64,000 bases of DNA from Bacteroidota bacterium (GTDB taxonomy: Bacteria > Bacteroidota > Bacteroidia > AKYH767-A > OLB10): positions 62,001 through 126,000 of the forward strand of contig JADKFV010000054.1 of the NCBI GenBank assembly GCA_016717325.1, written 5' to 3'. Each line of letters begins with the position of its first letter. The first letter of the stretch is position 1. The position numbers and the translations under genes are program-made. Positions 27,905 through 37,100 of the stretch are shown here, one piece after another. Below the pieces are notes generated by a model. It was not told the DNA's origin and made no database searches. It was given only the letters and a program-made list of their open reading frames with translations.

Positions 27905-28312
27905 ATGCTTTCGAAAAAATGTAAGTACGCATTAAAGGCTCTGCGAAGAATGGCGATGAATGAAGGAACGATATTGAAGACGCAAGAAATAGCTTCGCTC
28001 GAAAATATTCCGAAAAAATTTCTTGAACATATTTTAAATGATTTGCGTGCTCATGCATTTATAGGAAGTAAAAAAGGTGCTGAAGGCGGCTACTATTTGA
28101 TAAAGCCGGCTAAGTCAATTTTAATATCGGATGTGTACAGATTGTTTGATGGTGCAATAGCACTGCTGCCATGTGCCAGCGACAAGTACTACGAACCTTG
28201 CGATGATTGCCCCGATCCTGAAACGTGCAAAATGAAAAGTGTGTTTATCGAAGTTCGAAATAAAACGTACAAACTGCTTTCAAAAAAAACTATTCTTTCG
28301 ATGGTAGAATAA
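27905..28312 (+). CDS. Rrf2-family transcriptional regulator
   Basis: A 135-residue regulator with the Rrf2 winged helix (KCKYALKALRRMAMNEG, TQEIASLENIPKKFLEHILNDLR, GGYYLIKPAKSILISDVYRLFDG). The C-terminal half has four cysteines (LLPCASDKYYEPCDDCPDPETC region, spacing C-x7-C-x2-C-x5-C). This resembles the Fe-S ligand loops of IscR, NsrR and CymR relatives, though the pattern is not identical to any I can name. Iron-sulphur or redox sensing is therefore plausible. It is divergent from the S74/T9SS gene and convergent with the rhodanese gene. Confidence 0.9.
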   Translation: MLSKKCKYALKALRRMAMNEGTILKTQEIASLENIPKKFLEHILNDLRAHAFIGSKKGAEGGYYLIKPAKSILISDVYRLFDGAIALLPCASDKYYEPCDDCPDPETCKMKSVFIEVRNKTYKLLSKKTILSMVE

Positions 28313-28403
28313 ATGAATAGCTCTTTAGTGCCGGAATATCATAAAACAAAAAAAATCCAAATCAAAAGCTTCTTCGAAGTAACCGATTACAACCTTACCA
28401 TAG

Positions 28404-28790
28404 CTATTTCACTACAGGCAATCGGTTTTGCTGCCAGGCTTCAATTCCCCCGGTCAAATTAAAAACCGATTTAAAGCCATTTTTAGAAAGAGCCTCACTT
28501 GCACCGGCACTGCGTCCTCCGCGCTGACAATACACATAAACTTTTTTTGTTTTGTCGATGCTGCTTATTTGTTTTTCGAAGTCGGCACCGTTGTAATCGT
28601 AATTGATTGCGCCTTTTAAATGTCCGCTATTATATTCTTCGGCAGTGCGCACATCGAGCAATATAATATTTTGTGCAGCGGCTTGTTGCTGAAATATTTT
28701 TGCATCGAGGTTAGTATATTGTGATTTTGATGTTTGCCCGCAAGCTAATGTCACAGTAAATAAGATAAGGATAAAAATGTTTTTTACCAT
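28404..28790 (-). CDS. Rhodanese-like domain lipoprotein
   Basis: A 128-residue single rhodanese domain. The N-terminus (ILILFTVTLACGQTS) has a lipobox-like Cys17, so it is probably exported and lipid-anchored. The fold is shown by IILLDVRTAEEYNSGHLKGAINYDY and the active loop VYCQRGGRSAGAS, with Cys in the persulfide-carrying position, then LTGGIEAW. Sulfur transfer or thiol detoxification outside the cytoplasm is the likely role. The next gene on the same strand ends 27 bases upstream. Confidence 0.9.
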   Translation of the reverse strand: MVKNIFILILFTVTLACGQTSKSQYTNLDAKIFQQQAAAQNIILLDVRTAEEYNSGHLKGAINYDYNGADFEKQISSIDKTKKVYVYCQRGGRSAGASEALSKNGFKSVFNLTGGIEAWQQNRLPVVK

Positions 28791-28817
28791 AGTTAATTAT
28801 TTTTAATTGTTAATGAA

Positions 28818-29234
28818 TTACAATTTAGACACAAACCAATCGTTGAGAGGTTCGAATACAAAATCGGTCCAGCCATCGAGGTGTTTTTCTTTTTCTTCCT
28901 CGCTTGGAAAGCCCGAATGATTTAGTACCACTTCACATCCCGCTGCATGTTTATTGAAAACATATTTCACCACCGAAGCATCAGCTTTTGTTGGCCAGTC
29001 GGTGGGCTTCCAGGTGTACGAAAGTTTTTCGCCCGGTTTAAAATCAAGCACTTCGCCTTTTACCCAACCATCAAACATTTCGACATGCCCTCCTGGTTTT
29101 AATTCAACATCGCCTGCTTGTCCGCACCATTCTGCTATGAGGGATTTTTTTGTAAGCGCCTCAAATACATTTTTTGGCGATGAATATATCACCCACTTCG
29201 ATGTGAGTGCTATTTCATTATTCTGTTTTGCCAT
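28818..29234 (-). CDS. START-like AHSA1/SRPBCC-family protein
   Basis: A 138-residue cytoplasmic protein of the SRPBCC fold, AHSA1-like branch. The signature is SKWVIYSSPKNVFEALT at the N-terminus, WCGQAGDVELKPGGHVEMFDG in the middle and GCEVVLNHSGFP with a C-terminal helix GWTDFVFEPLNDWF. Such proteins bind hydrophobic ligands or act as cochaperones. The specific role here is unknown. It probably forms a short transcription unit with the rhodanese gene. Confidence 0.85.
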   Translation of the reverse strand: MAKQNNEIALTSKWVIYSSPKNVFEALTKKSLIAEWCGQAGDVELKPGGHVEMFDGWVKGEVLDFKPGEKLSYTWKPTDWPTKADASVVKYVFNKHAAGCEVVLNHSGFPSEEEKEKHLDGWTDFVFEPLNDWFVSKL

Positions 29235-29252
29235 TATATTTTATTAAAAAAA

Positions 29253-29276
29253 AAGGTGAGAAAAAATTCCCACCTT
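29253..29276 (-). terminator. Intrinsic terminator after the second M43 protease gene
   Basis: AAGGTG (29253-29258) pairs with CACCTT (29271-29276), extended inward by GAA/TTC with one mismatch. The minus strand then has nine T. It sits between the stop at 29288 and the start of the AHSA1-like gene at 29234. Confidence 0.75.
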
Positions 29277-29287
29277 CTTTATTCTTG

Positions 29288-31381
29288 TTACTGAATCAAC
29301 AATCGTTTGGTGGTTTTCTTTTCGCCCACAATCATTTCTACAAGGTATACTCCAGCAGGCAACCCTTTTCCTATTGCGAAATTATGGTTTCCGGCATTGA
29401 GTTTTTCATCAACAATAGATGATATTTTTTTACCTATAGCATCGTATACGGCTATGGTTACATTTTCGTTTTTCAATAAGACGAATGAAAGTTGACTTTG
29501 CTCGCTCGTTGGGTTGGGTTGTAAATTTACTTCTATGGCATCGCCAATAATTTCGTTAAGCGAGGTAATTCCACCTAAATTGATGTCATCAACATACACA
29601 TTATTTGCATCGGCATTATTGGTAAACACAAATTTGAACATTACGGAATTTTTGCCTAAAGCAGGATTTATGTTTACGGTTTCGGTGCGCCATTGTGCTG
29701 CAGTAGGAACAAAGGTTCCTGTATTGGTTCCTGTAATGGTTGATAATGCCTGACCTGTTTTGCTCCACCGTGGTGTCCAACTCGTTCCACAATTTGTCGA
29801 CATATATACATCCATATCATTAGTTGCTGTAGAGTTGCGTTGTGCAAATGCAACTTTGAAAGTCATAGTAGGGCTTGTTACATTCGAAAAATTGAATGAT
29901 GGCGTAATAAACTCATCGGTGCCCGGTTGTGTTGTTGTAAAATTTTGCAAGTAAACCGATTTTGTTCCCGTAGCTGCGGCAATGCTGGTTTGTGTCCACT
30001 CTTGCGATATGTCGGAAAACTTTAGCCAATCACTGTTTGGAAATGTAATGTTTTCGAAGCTTTCTGTAAAAGGTATGGCATTAGCTCCCAGTGCCGGTAT
30101 CACATGTACAATACCAACTTTTGTATCAGTGCTACTTCCATTGGCATTGGTAACTGTAAGCGATACATCGTACGTGCCTGCCGTAGCGTAGTTTATGGTT
30201 GGCGTAGCGCTCGTGCTGCTTGATGGATTGCCACCGGTAAATGTCCAGCTATAAGTAAAAGGTCCAACATTGTAACTGCCTTCACTAAAAGTAACATTGC
30301 CACCTGCACAAGTCAAATAATATTGTTTGTTGATAGATGCTATGGGCGAGCAGTTGCCGGGGGCACTGCCATCGGTTCCGGTTGCAATTAAGTTGGCCTG
30401 TGTCCATAAATTATTGCGACCACTTGCACTGCTATTGAGTGCTGCATTCATACGTGCACATTGCCCTATCGAAAACATGTGTTGACATACTCCATCAGAA
30501 TAATCCATGTAATTCATAAACATATCGCCATTAGGTGCATTGCCTGTACAATTAGTAACACTAGGAAAAATAGGGCAACCAAAATTCAAAGCTTGTTGTG
30601 TAGGTGTATCGCTCACCAAATCGTTACCACACACTGCATCGCCCCATATATGACGAAGGTTAAACCAATGTCCTGCCTCGTGGCATATTACTCTGCCATC
30701 ATTACCATTGCCGGCTGCCGTACCAATGCTGCCAATATAATCCTGGCGCATAACAATACCATCGGTACTTGAAGCACCTCCCGGAAATTGGGCAAAGCCT
30801 ATTACTATACCGGCAACTGCACCACTGTTAGCAATCGATTTTACTGTCCACACATTAAGGTATTTATTACTTGGCCAATAAATAAGGCCTTTTACATTAT
30901 TGCGGCAATTGTTGGTAAGGTTTGAGTAAGTGCGGGTAACCCCATCGGTACAATTGCCATTAGGGTCTAATTGTGCCAATCGAAATTCTACATCGGCATT
31001 GCCTGTTAATGGTTTGAAAACACCCGGTATGGAAGCAGTGTCGGCATTAAGCTTTTGATATACTTTATTCATAATATCAATTTGATCCAATATTTGGGTG
31101 CGCGAAATATTGTCGGTACCACCTTGATGTATCACATGAAACACCACCGGAATGACCTTAATGGCCGATGACTGCTTTAGTTCAGGATTTTGTTTCAAGT
31201 AAAAGTCAACATACTCGGTCGTAAATTTTTCGAGGTCGGCCTGGTTTTTTGCAAAGTCCTTATCGGTATGCATCATGTTTTCATACTCATCGTGAGCTGC
31301 ACACGGAGTAAGGTTTTGAGAAATTAATGTTCCGCTAAGCAAAGCAAAACAGAACAAGAGCGAAGTGATTTTTGATTTCAT
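29288..31381 (-). CDS. Secreted M43 metalloprotease with PKD, MAM-like and T9SS domains
   Basis: A 697-residue precursor with a signal peptide (ALLSGTLISQ). The catalytic domain resembles the gene at 13799: IPVVFHVIHQGG, zinc motif HEAGHWFNLRH (Asn replaces the usual Gly of HExxHxxGxxH) and Met-turn MNYMDYSDGVCQHM. Next come a PKD domain (FTYSWTFTGGNPSSSTSATP), a jelly-roll resembling MAM or choice-of-anchor domains (FTESFENITFPNSDWLKF ... ANNVYVDDINLGG) and a type A sorting domain (LQPNPTSEQSQLSFVLL ... LPAGVYLVEMIVG). Extracellular protein degradation is the expected role. Confidence 0.92.
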   Translation of the reverse strand: MKSKITSLLFCFALLSGTLISQNLTPCAAHDEYENMMHTDKDFAKNQADLEKFTTEYVDFYLKQNPELKQSSAIKVIPVVFHVIHQGGTDNISRTQILDQIDIMNKVYQKLNADTASIPGVFKPLTGNADVEFRLAQLDPNGNCTDGVTRTYSNLTNNCRNNVKGLIYWPSNKYLNVWTVKSIANSGAVAGIVIGFAQFPGGASSTDGIVMRQDYIGSIGTAAGNGNDGRVICHEAGHWFNLRHIWGDAVCGNDLVSDTPTQQALNFGCPIFPSVTNCTGNAPNGDMFMNYMDYSDGVCQHMFSIGQCARMNAALNSSASGRNNLWTQANLIATGTDGSAPGNCSPIASINKQYYLTCAGGNVTFSEGSYNVGPFTYSWTFTGGNPSSSTSATPTINYATAGTYDVSLTVTNANGSSTDTKVGIVHVIPALGANAIPFTESFENITFPNSDWLKFSDISQEWTQTSIAAATGTKSVYLQNFTTTQPGTDEFITPSFNFSNVTSPTMTFKVAFAQRNSTATNDMDVYMSTNCGTSWTPRWSKTGQALSTITGTNTGTFVPTAAQWRTETVNINPALGKNSVMFKFVFTNNADANNVYVDDINLGGITSLNEIIGDAIEVNLQPNPTSEQSQLSFVLLKNENVTIAVYDAIGKKISSIVDEKLNAGNHNFAIGKGLPAGVYLVEMIVGEKKTTKRLLIQ

Positions 31382-31625
31382 CTATTCAATTTTAAATTTG
31401 GGACTGCTAAAATAAATAAAATAAATCGAGAAGAAAATTTCGCCACCAATTCTTTACAAAATAAACCATATTTTTTTTTGAACTTAAAACTTGGTTGCTT
31501 CTCCCACAGGCAAAAGTTTAACAAAACCATTCACCAATCCTTAACACTTAAAACAATTGAGACAATCTATTTTCGTGGCATACAAATGTTATTTTTGCAC
31601 AGAATACTTTTTAATAAAAACAAAG

Positions 31626-34600
31626 ATGGGATACGGAACAGATAATTATCAATTGCTTATAACAAAACTCGATGAGTTTATACGCAAGTATTACAAAAAT
31701 CAGCTTATACGCGGGGTGCTTTATACAATTGCTACTGTAGTGGCGTTTTACTTATGCATCACATTGCTCGAATATTTCGGTCGGTTTAATACCACTGTGC
31801 GCACAGTAATGTTTTACTCTTTTGTTTTATTGGCACTGGGAGTTTTGTCGCGATACATCATTTACCCTTTAGCAAAACTATTTCACATAGGCAAAGTGAT
31901 TACACACGAGCAGGCAGCCGAAATTATTGGTAAGCACTTTAGTAATGTGAGCGATAAATTATTTAACACTCTTCAACTACAAAAACAAAACGAAGGACAA
32001 AACTCCGCACTTATTAATGCATCTATCAATCAAAAAATTGTTGAGCTTAAACCTGTTCCATTTAGTTCGGCAATCGATTTAAATAAAAACAAAAAATACC
32101 TCAAGTATGCCATACCTCCTGTACTTGCAGTGGTTGTTTTATTATTTGCTGCCCCAAGTTTACTCCGCGAAAGCACACAACGGTTGCTAAAGCACAACAC
32201 TTATTTTGCCGAGCCGGCACCTTTCAAATTTATAGTTGAGAATAAAAGTTTACGCACCGTTCAAAACGAAGACTATGTGCTCAATGTAGCGGTGGAAGGA
32301 AAAGATATTCCCGAAAATATTTATATCAACATCAATGGAAATAATTTTCGATTAGAAAAAGATAACAATGTAAAGTTCAATTATACTTTCAAAAACGTAC
32401 AAGGCTCTACCGATTTTGTGTTGCAGGGTAACGGATATTCGTCACAGGAATATTTGCTCGAAGCCATTCCCAATCCATCTATCATGAACTTTACTTTACA
32501 TCTTCAATATCCTGCATACCTCAACCGCAAACCAGAAGTATTGCAAAACACGGGCGACATTATTATTCCGCTTGGTACCAAGGTTACGTGGAAATACGAA
32601 ACCCGAAATACCGAAAAACTCACAATGATGTTTAGTGACGAAACCATTGCAGCCGAGCAAGCAGGCGATGAGCAATTTAATTACTCGCGCACGTTTAAGA
32701 CAAATAACAATTATGCAGTTACATCTTCAAACGCACAAATAAATAATAAGGATACCATGAGCTATAGTATCAATGTGGTGGCAGATGGTTATCCGCAAAT
32801 TACGGTTGATGAACAAAAAGATTCGATGGCCACCAAGCAGGTTTATTTTCGTGGCAATATAAATGACGATTATGGTTTTAGTCGTTTGGCATTTTGCTAT
32901 CGGTATTTAAAATCGGGAAATGACACTGTGCAACATGGCGAAAAAGTAAATTACGAAAATCTTGCTATACAACGTGGCATAAGTCAGGAGCAATTTTACC
33001 ATTACGTAAATCTCGACAATTTAAAAATTCAGCCGGGTGACGAGCTCGAATATTATTTTGAAGTGTGGGATAATGATGGCGTTCAGGGCCCGAAATCGGC
33101 ACGCTCGCAAGCGCATGTATTTAAAGCTCCATCGCTTACCGAGCTCGAAAAAGAAAAAGAAAAAAGCAATGCCGACATGAAAGATGAAATGAGCGAAACC
33201 ATGAAACAGGCAAAAAAAATACAAAAAGAAACCAGCGAAATATTGAAAAAACTTACCGAGAAAAAGAAGCTAGAGTATGATGATAAAAAAACCATGGAGG
33301 ACTTGCTCAAGCAACAAAAAGATTTGCAGAACAAAGTGGAAAACATGAAGCAGCAGCAAGAGCAAAACATGAAAAAAACAATCGGAGTACAAAAAAGAGG
33401 ATGAGCGTATAATGCAAAAGCAGGAAGAGTTGCAAAAGTTGTTCGACAAAGTGATGAGCGAAGATATGAAAGAGAAAATGCGCGAAATGGAAAAGTTGCT
33501 CAACGAAATGGACAAGGATAAAATAAAGGAGAAGCTGGAGCAAATGAAAATGGACAATAAAGATTTGGAAAAAGAACTCGACCGCAATCTTGAATTGTTT
33601 AAGCAACTGGAAGTGGAACAAAAGATGAATGATGCTGCCAATAAACTTGAAGAGCTGGCAAAAAAGCAAGAAGAACTTTCGAAAAAGGCTGATGATAAAA
33701 ATGCCGATGCAAAGGAGTTGGAAAAAAAGCAGGAAGAATTGAATAAGGAGTTTGACGAAGTGAAAAAAGATTTGAAGGATGCCGAAAAGAAAAACAGTGA
33801 ACTGGAAACACCAAAAGATTTGCCCGATACAAAAGCGGAACAGGAAAATGTAGATAAGGAGCAAGAAAAAAGCAGCGAGGATTTGCAAAAGGGCGATAAA
33901 AAAAGTGCCAAGAAATCGCAAAAAAGCGCAGCAGATGATATGCAGAAAATGGCACAGAAAATAAAAAAGGGCATGGAAGAAGCCGAAGAAGAACAAGCCG
34001 AAGAAGATGAAAAAGCTTTGCGCATGTTGCTCGAAAATTTATTGCGCTTTTCTTTTGATCAGGAAAAATTGATGGCCGATTTGAAAAATATTGATGTTAA
34101 TAATCCCAAGTATTTGAAGCTGGCACAACAACAACGTAAGTTGAAAGATGATTCGCGTTTGATTGAAGATAGTTTGTTTGCCCTTAGCAAACGTGTGGCA
34201 CAAATACAAAGCATAGTAAATCAAGAGATAGGAAAAATAAACCAAAATGTAGAAGCATCTATCGAACATCTCGAAGACCGCTATGTACCGCAAGCACGCA
34301 GCGAACAACAATATGTAATGACATCGGTAAATAATCTTGCGTTGATTTTGAGCGAATCATTACAACAGATGCAACAGCAAATGCAACAACAAAAAAGTGG
34401 AAATGGTTCGTGCAAAAAGCCCGGCAAAGGAAAGCCTTCGACATCGGCTGCAAAGTTGCGACAGATGCAACAAAAGCTAAACGACCAAATGAAGCAAATG
34501 AAAGATGGTATGAAACCCGGTGATAAACCCGGCCGTAAGCCAGGCGAAAAACCCGGAGGGCAATCGGGCATGAGTGAGCAACTTGCAAAGATGGTAGCGC

Positions 34601-34995
34601 AACAAGAAGCAATACGTCAGGCATTGCAAGAATTTAATCAGGAGAACAATAAAGATGGACAAGGCAAACTTGGCGACCTCGAAAAAGCCATGAAGCAAAT
34701 GGAAGACACACAACGCGATTTGCTCAACCGACAAATTTCGGACGAAACTATGAAGCGTCAGGAAGATATACTTACACGTTTATTAGAATCGGAAAAAGCA
34801 GAACGCGAACGCGATCAGGAAGAGCGCAGAGAAAGCAACGAACCCAAGCAGGAAATATACCGCAATCCGGCACAGTTCGAAGAGTTTAAAAAACTTAAAA
34901 CGCGCGATACTGAATTGATAAAAACAATTCCACCAACATTAAATTCTTTTTATAAAAATTTAGTGAATGTGTATTTTCAAAATATTGGAAAGTAG
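31626..34995 (+). CDS. Large DUF4175-type membrane/coiled-coil protein, interrupted by a one-base frameshift
   Basis: About 1122 residues after frame correction. I start at ATG 31626 (MGYGTDNYQLL), since the TTG start upstream adds no conserved sequence. Three transmembrane helices (RGVLYTIATVVAFYLCITLL, MFYSFVLLALGVLSRYII, AIPPVLAVVVLLFAAPSLL) precede a beta-rich extracytoplasmic part and very long Lys/Glu/Gln-rich coiled coils. A Met/Gln tract, a KPGDKPGRKPGEKPGG low-complexity segment and a conserved tail (YRNPAQFEEFKKLKTRDTEL) end it. The frame breaks in the A7 run at 33372-33378; six A restores NMKKQSEYKKEDERIMQKQ. The family is widespread in Bacteroidota and its function is not established. 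Confidence 0.82.
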
Positions 34996-35061
34996 GTAAC
35001 AGATTGTTCTATATATTTTTTTGAGTCGTTTGAATTCTTTACTCAAATAAATCAAAACAAG

Positions 35062-36303
35062 TTAGTTATAATCATCAATTGTCCAGTGTATATTGTTTTG
35101 AAATAATGGCAAAGTTTTAAGGTCGATTTTTTTTGTTTCTATTTTAATGGTATCGTGATTGACTACTGTGCTTAATTTTAATACGCTATTTTTTTCCGAA
35201 TAATTATAGTCGAAAATAATTTTTATTTTATCGTACCCCATCAAGATTAATCTTTTGTTTTGGAAGTCATAGTTCAATTGATAGTCGCTCATTTCATCGT
35301 TCATGTTTTGTGTGATAAAATATCCCTGCCGGTGAATAAATATTTTTTTTAATCTGCCAACATCGGTGAGCAAAGGTGGTATAGTGTCGCCATTCCTTAT
35401 AAATAAATCAACCGAATAAGCACCATGTAAATAGGGCCGCTGCGCTTTATCGTCATTAAAATTTTTCGCTTTGAAATAAATAAATGTTGATTCGAATAGT
35501 ATAGCTGTAATCACAACTAATTTTATCAATCCAAAAAGTATTTGCTTGCTTTTGATTTCCATTGCCGGCTGCAATTGCAATGTATTTACTGCACGTTGCA
35601 AAACAAGGATTTTAAATATTGCTTTTAATGAAGGTGCGGCAATTAGTATACTTAGCAGTAGCAAAAAGCACGAAAATATTTTTACCGAAATATCGAAACC
35701 CAGGTTGATCATCACCACATTAAGCAAAACAAACATGGCGATGATTGCACCAAGCGATCGTGTGCGTTTAAATAACAATAATGCAGCAGGAATAATTTCG
35801 ATTACTCCACAAAAAACAGAATATAAATGTGACGACCCTATTGTACTCCAATATAAAATATCGGGCGATAAATATCCTAATGGAGTATAAACAGTGTTGG
35901 GTTCGGGTAAATAAAATTGATGTTTGAAAATCTTATCGAACCCATACTTGAATAATTGTAACGATAAAAAATAACTTGCTGCAACACCCAACCAGTAATT
36001 TATTTTATCTTTAGTTGCAGTTTGAATATTTATTAAAAGTGAAGCAATGCCGGCAAAAAAAGAAATCGCTGCCAACACCAATACATGTATATAAATGCCG
36101 GTACTATCCGATATAATTTCGTGTGTGTATTTTTTGTTTTCTTCAAAATAATTATCGCCAATCCATTGTGTTATCCACTCAAAAAAACCGGATGTAAGTA
36201 ATCCTATGTTTGGAAAATAATAATACTCAAATGGAACCGAAATAATAAATAGCAATACGAATATCAGAATGCACCTTAGTGCCAATTCGTAAATCGTTTT
36301 CAA
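35062..36303 (-). CDS. DoxX-like membrane protein
   Basis: A 413-residue integral membrane protein with about seven hydrophobic helices (CILIFVLLFIISVPFEYYYF, YIHVLVLAAISFFAGIASLL, WLGVAASYFLSLQLFKYGFD, GVIEIIPAALLLFKRTRSLG, IAMFVLLNVVMINLGFDISV, LFGLIKLVVITAILFES). The layout and the FKYGFDKIF and LFKRTRSLGA motifs fit DoxX-like proteins. A ~120-residue soluble C-terminal domain follows (YSVDLFIRNGDTIPPLLTD ... LPLFQNNIHWTIDDYN). Substrate unknown. Confidence 0.75.
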   Translation of the reverse strand: MKTIYELALRCILIFVLLFIISVPFEYYYFPNIGLLTSGFFEWITQWIGDNYFEENKKYTHEIISDSTGIYIHVLVLAAISFFAGIASLLINIQTATKDKINYWLGVAASYFLSLQLFKYGFDKIFKHQFYLPEPNTVYTPLGYLSPDILYWSTIGSSHLYSVFCGVIEIIPAALLLFKRTRSLGAIIAMFVLLNVVMINLGFDISVKIFSCFLLLLSILIAAPSLKAIFKILVLQRAVNTLQLQPAMEIKSKQILFGLIKLVVITAILFESTFIYFKAKNFNDDKAQRPYLHGAYSVDLFIRNGDTIPPLLTDVGRLKKIFIHRQGYFITQNMNDEMSDYQLNYDFQNKRLILMGYDKIKIIFDYNYSEKNSVLKLSTVVNHDTIKIETKKIDLKTLPLFQNNIHWTIDDYN

Positions 36304-36330
36304 TTGTGGATTTTAAAGTAAGTGAAAATA

Positions 36331-36696
36331 TTATTTCCGTTGCGTTTTTTTAATCGGCTTTTGAGGTTTATCGAAACCAACGAAAGTAGTTTCGGGATAC
36401 AACTTTTTTAAACTATCTAATGGTATGTTAGGGTTAGCTGTATAAGGATAAGATTTAATATCAATTGTATCGCGCTGGCGGTAAAATGGATCGGAGACCA
36501 ATATCATTTTTGTATCCGATATTTTTATCAGACTATCAATACGCATAGGAGGATTGCCAAAATTGCCCTCGCCTTTGGTGCTGAATGTAGCAGTACTTCC
36601 GCTATGGCTGCGGTGCGCTATCATTTTAGTTTGGCTATGTGCATTGGTACATGCAGCAACAGCGAGTGCAGCTAAAAACAAATTGCATTTTTTCAT
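36331..36696 (-). CDS. Small putative lipoprotein
   Basis: About 121 residues from ATG 36696 (MKKCNLFLAALAVAACTNAHS), which opens a lipoprotein signal with Cys17 in the lipobox. An in-frame ATG 26 codons upstream is less likely. The mature part is short and polar (PPMRIDSLIKISDTKMILV, YPETTFVGFDKPQKPIKK). I do not recognise the family. It lies 27 bases upstream of the DoxX-like gene on the same strand and may be cotranscribed with it. Confidence 0.65.
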   Translation of the reverse strand: MKKCNLFLAALAVAACTNAHSQTKMIAHRSHSGSTATFSTKGEGNFGNPPMRIDSLIKISDTKMILVSDPFYRQRDTIDIKSYPYTANPNIPLDSLKKLYPETTFVGFDKPQKPIKKTQRK

Positions 36697-36972
36697 CACA
36701 TTATTTATTTTTGAAAACATAAACATTTTTAAATCTTTGGTTGAGTGTTTGGCAAAACAGGAATGCTCTTTCATAAATCATCTCCATCACAATTGCCCAC
36801 AATTATAATATAACATTTGATGCAATAATTTTTACAAGTGTTAAAGTAGAAAGCTAGTGGTTTCAAATTAATCGCAAAATCACTTTAAGATATTTAATCA
36901 GGCTATGCTAAAAATTAAGTGAGAAAATTTTATAAAAAATCTATAATTCTTGTTTAGGCAAATTAAAACTAA

Positions 36973-37022
36973 GGGCTTAAGCCCAATACTTATATTGTAT
37001 GTATCCCCATCATAAATGATGG
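36973..37022. repeat. REP-like pair of palindromes
   Basis: Two perfect palindromes 22 bases apart: GGGCTTAAGCCC (36973-36984) and CCATCAT-AA-ATGATGG (37007-37022). They sit in the 391-base gap between the small lipoprotein and the CarboxypepD_reg-like gene, which holds no other gene I can support. Confidence 0.55.
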
Positions 37023-37072
37023 AGTTAATCACAAAATGTTTCAAAACCTTGCAATGAAAAACACTACAAAAC

Positions 37073-37100
37073 TTTTGGCAAAAAAATCTACTTGCCAAAA
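37073..37100 (-). terminator. Terminator-like hairpin overlapping a stop codon
   Basis: TTTTGGCAA (37073-37081) and TTGCCAAAA (37092-37100) form a perfect 9-base stem that includes the last codons and stop of the minus-strand gene ending at 37088. The loop is T-rich on that strand, but a following T-run is weak, so termination is likely rather than certain. Confidence 0.5.

Noticed and set aside
33270..34025. Long minus-strand open frames opposite the DUF4175-type gene
   Set aside because: Their Ser/Phe/Cys-rich composition is the complement of Lys/Glu/Gln-rich coiled-coil codons; no domain or start context supports them.
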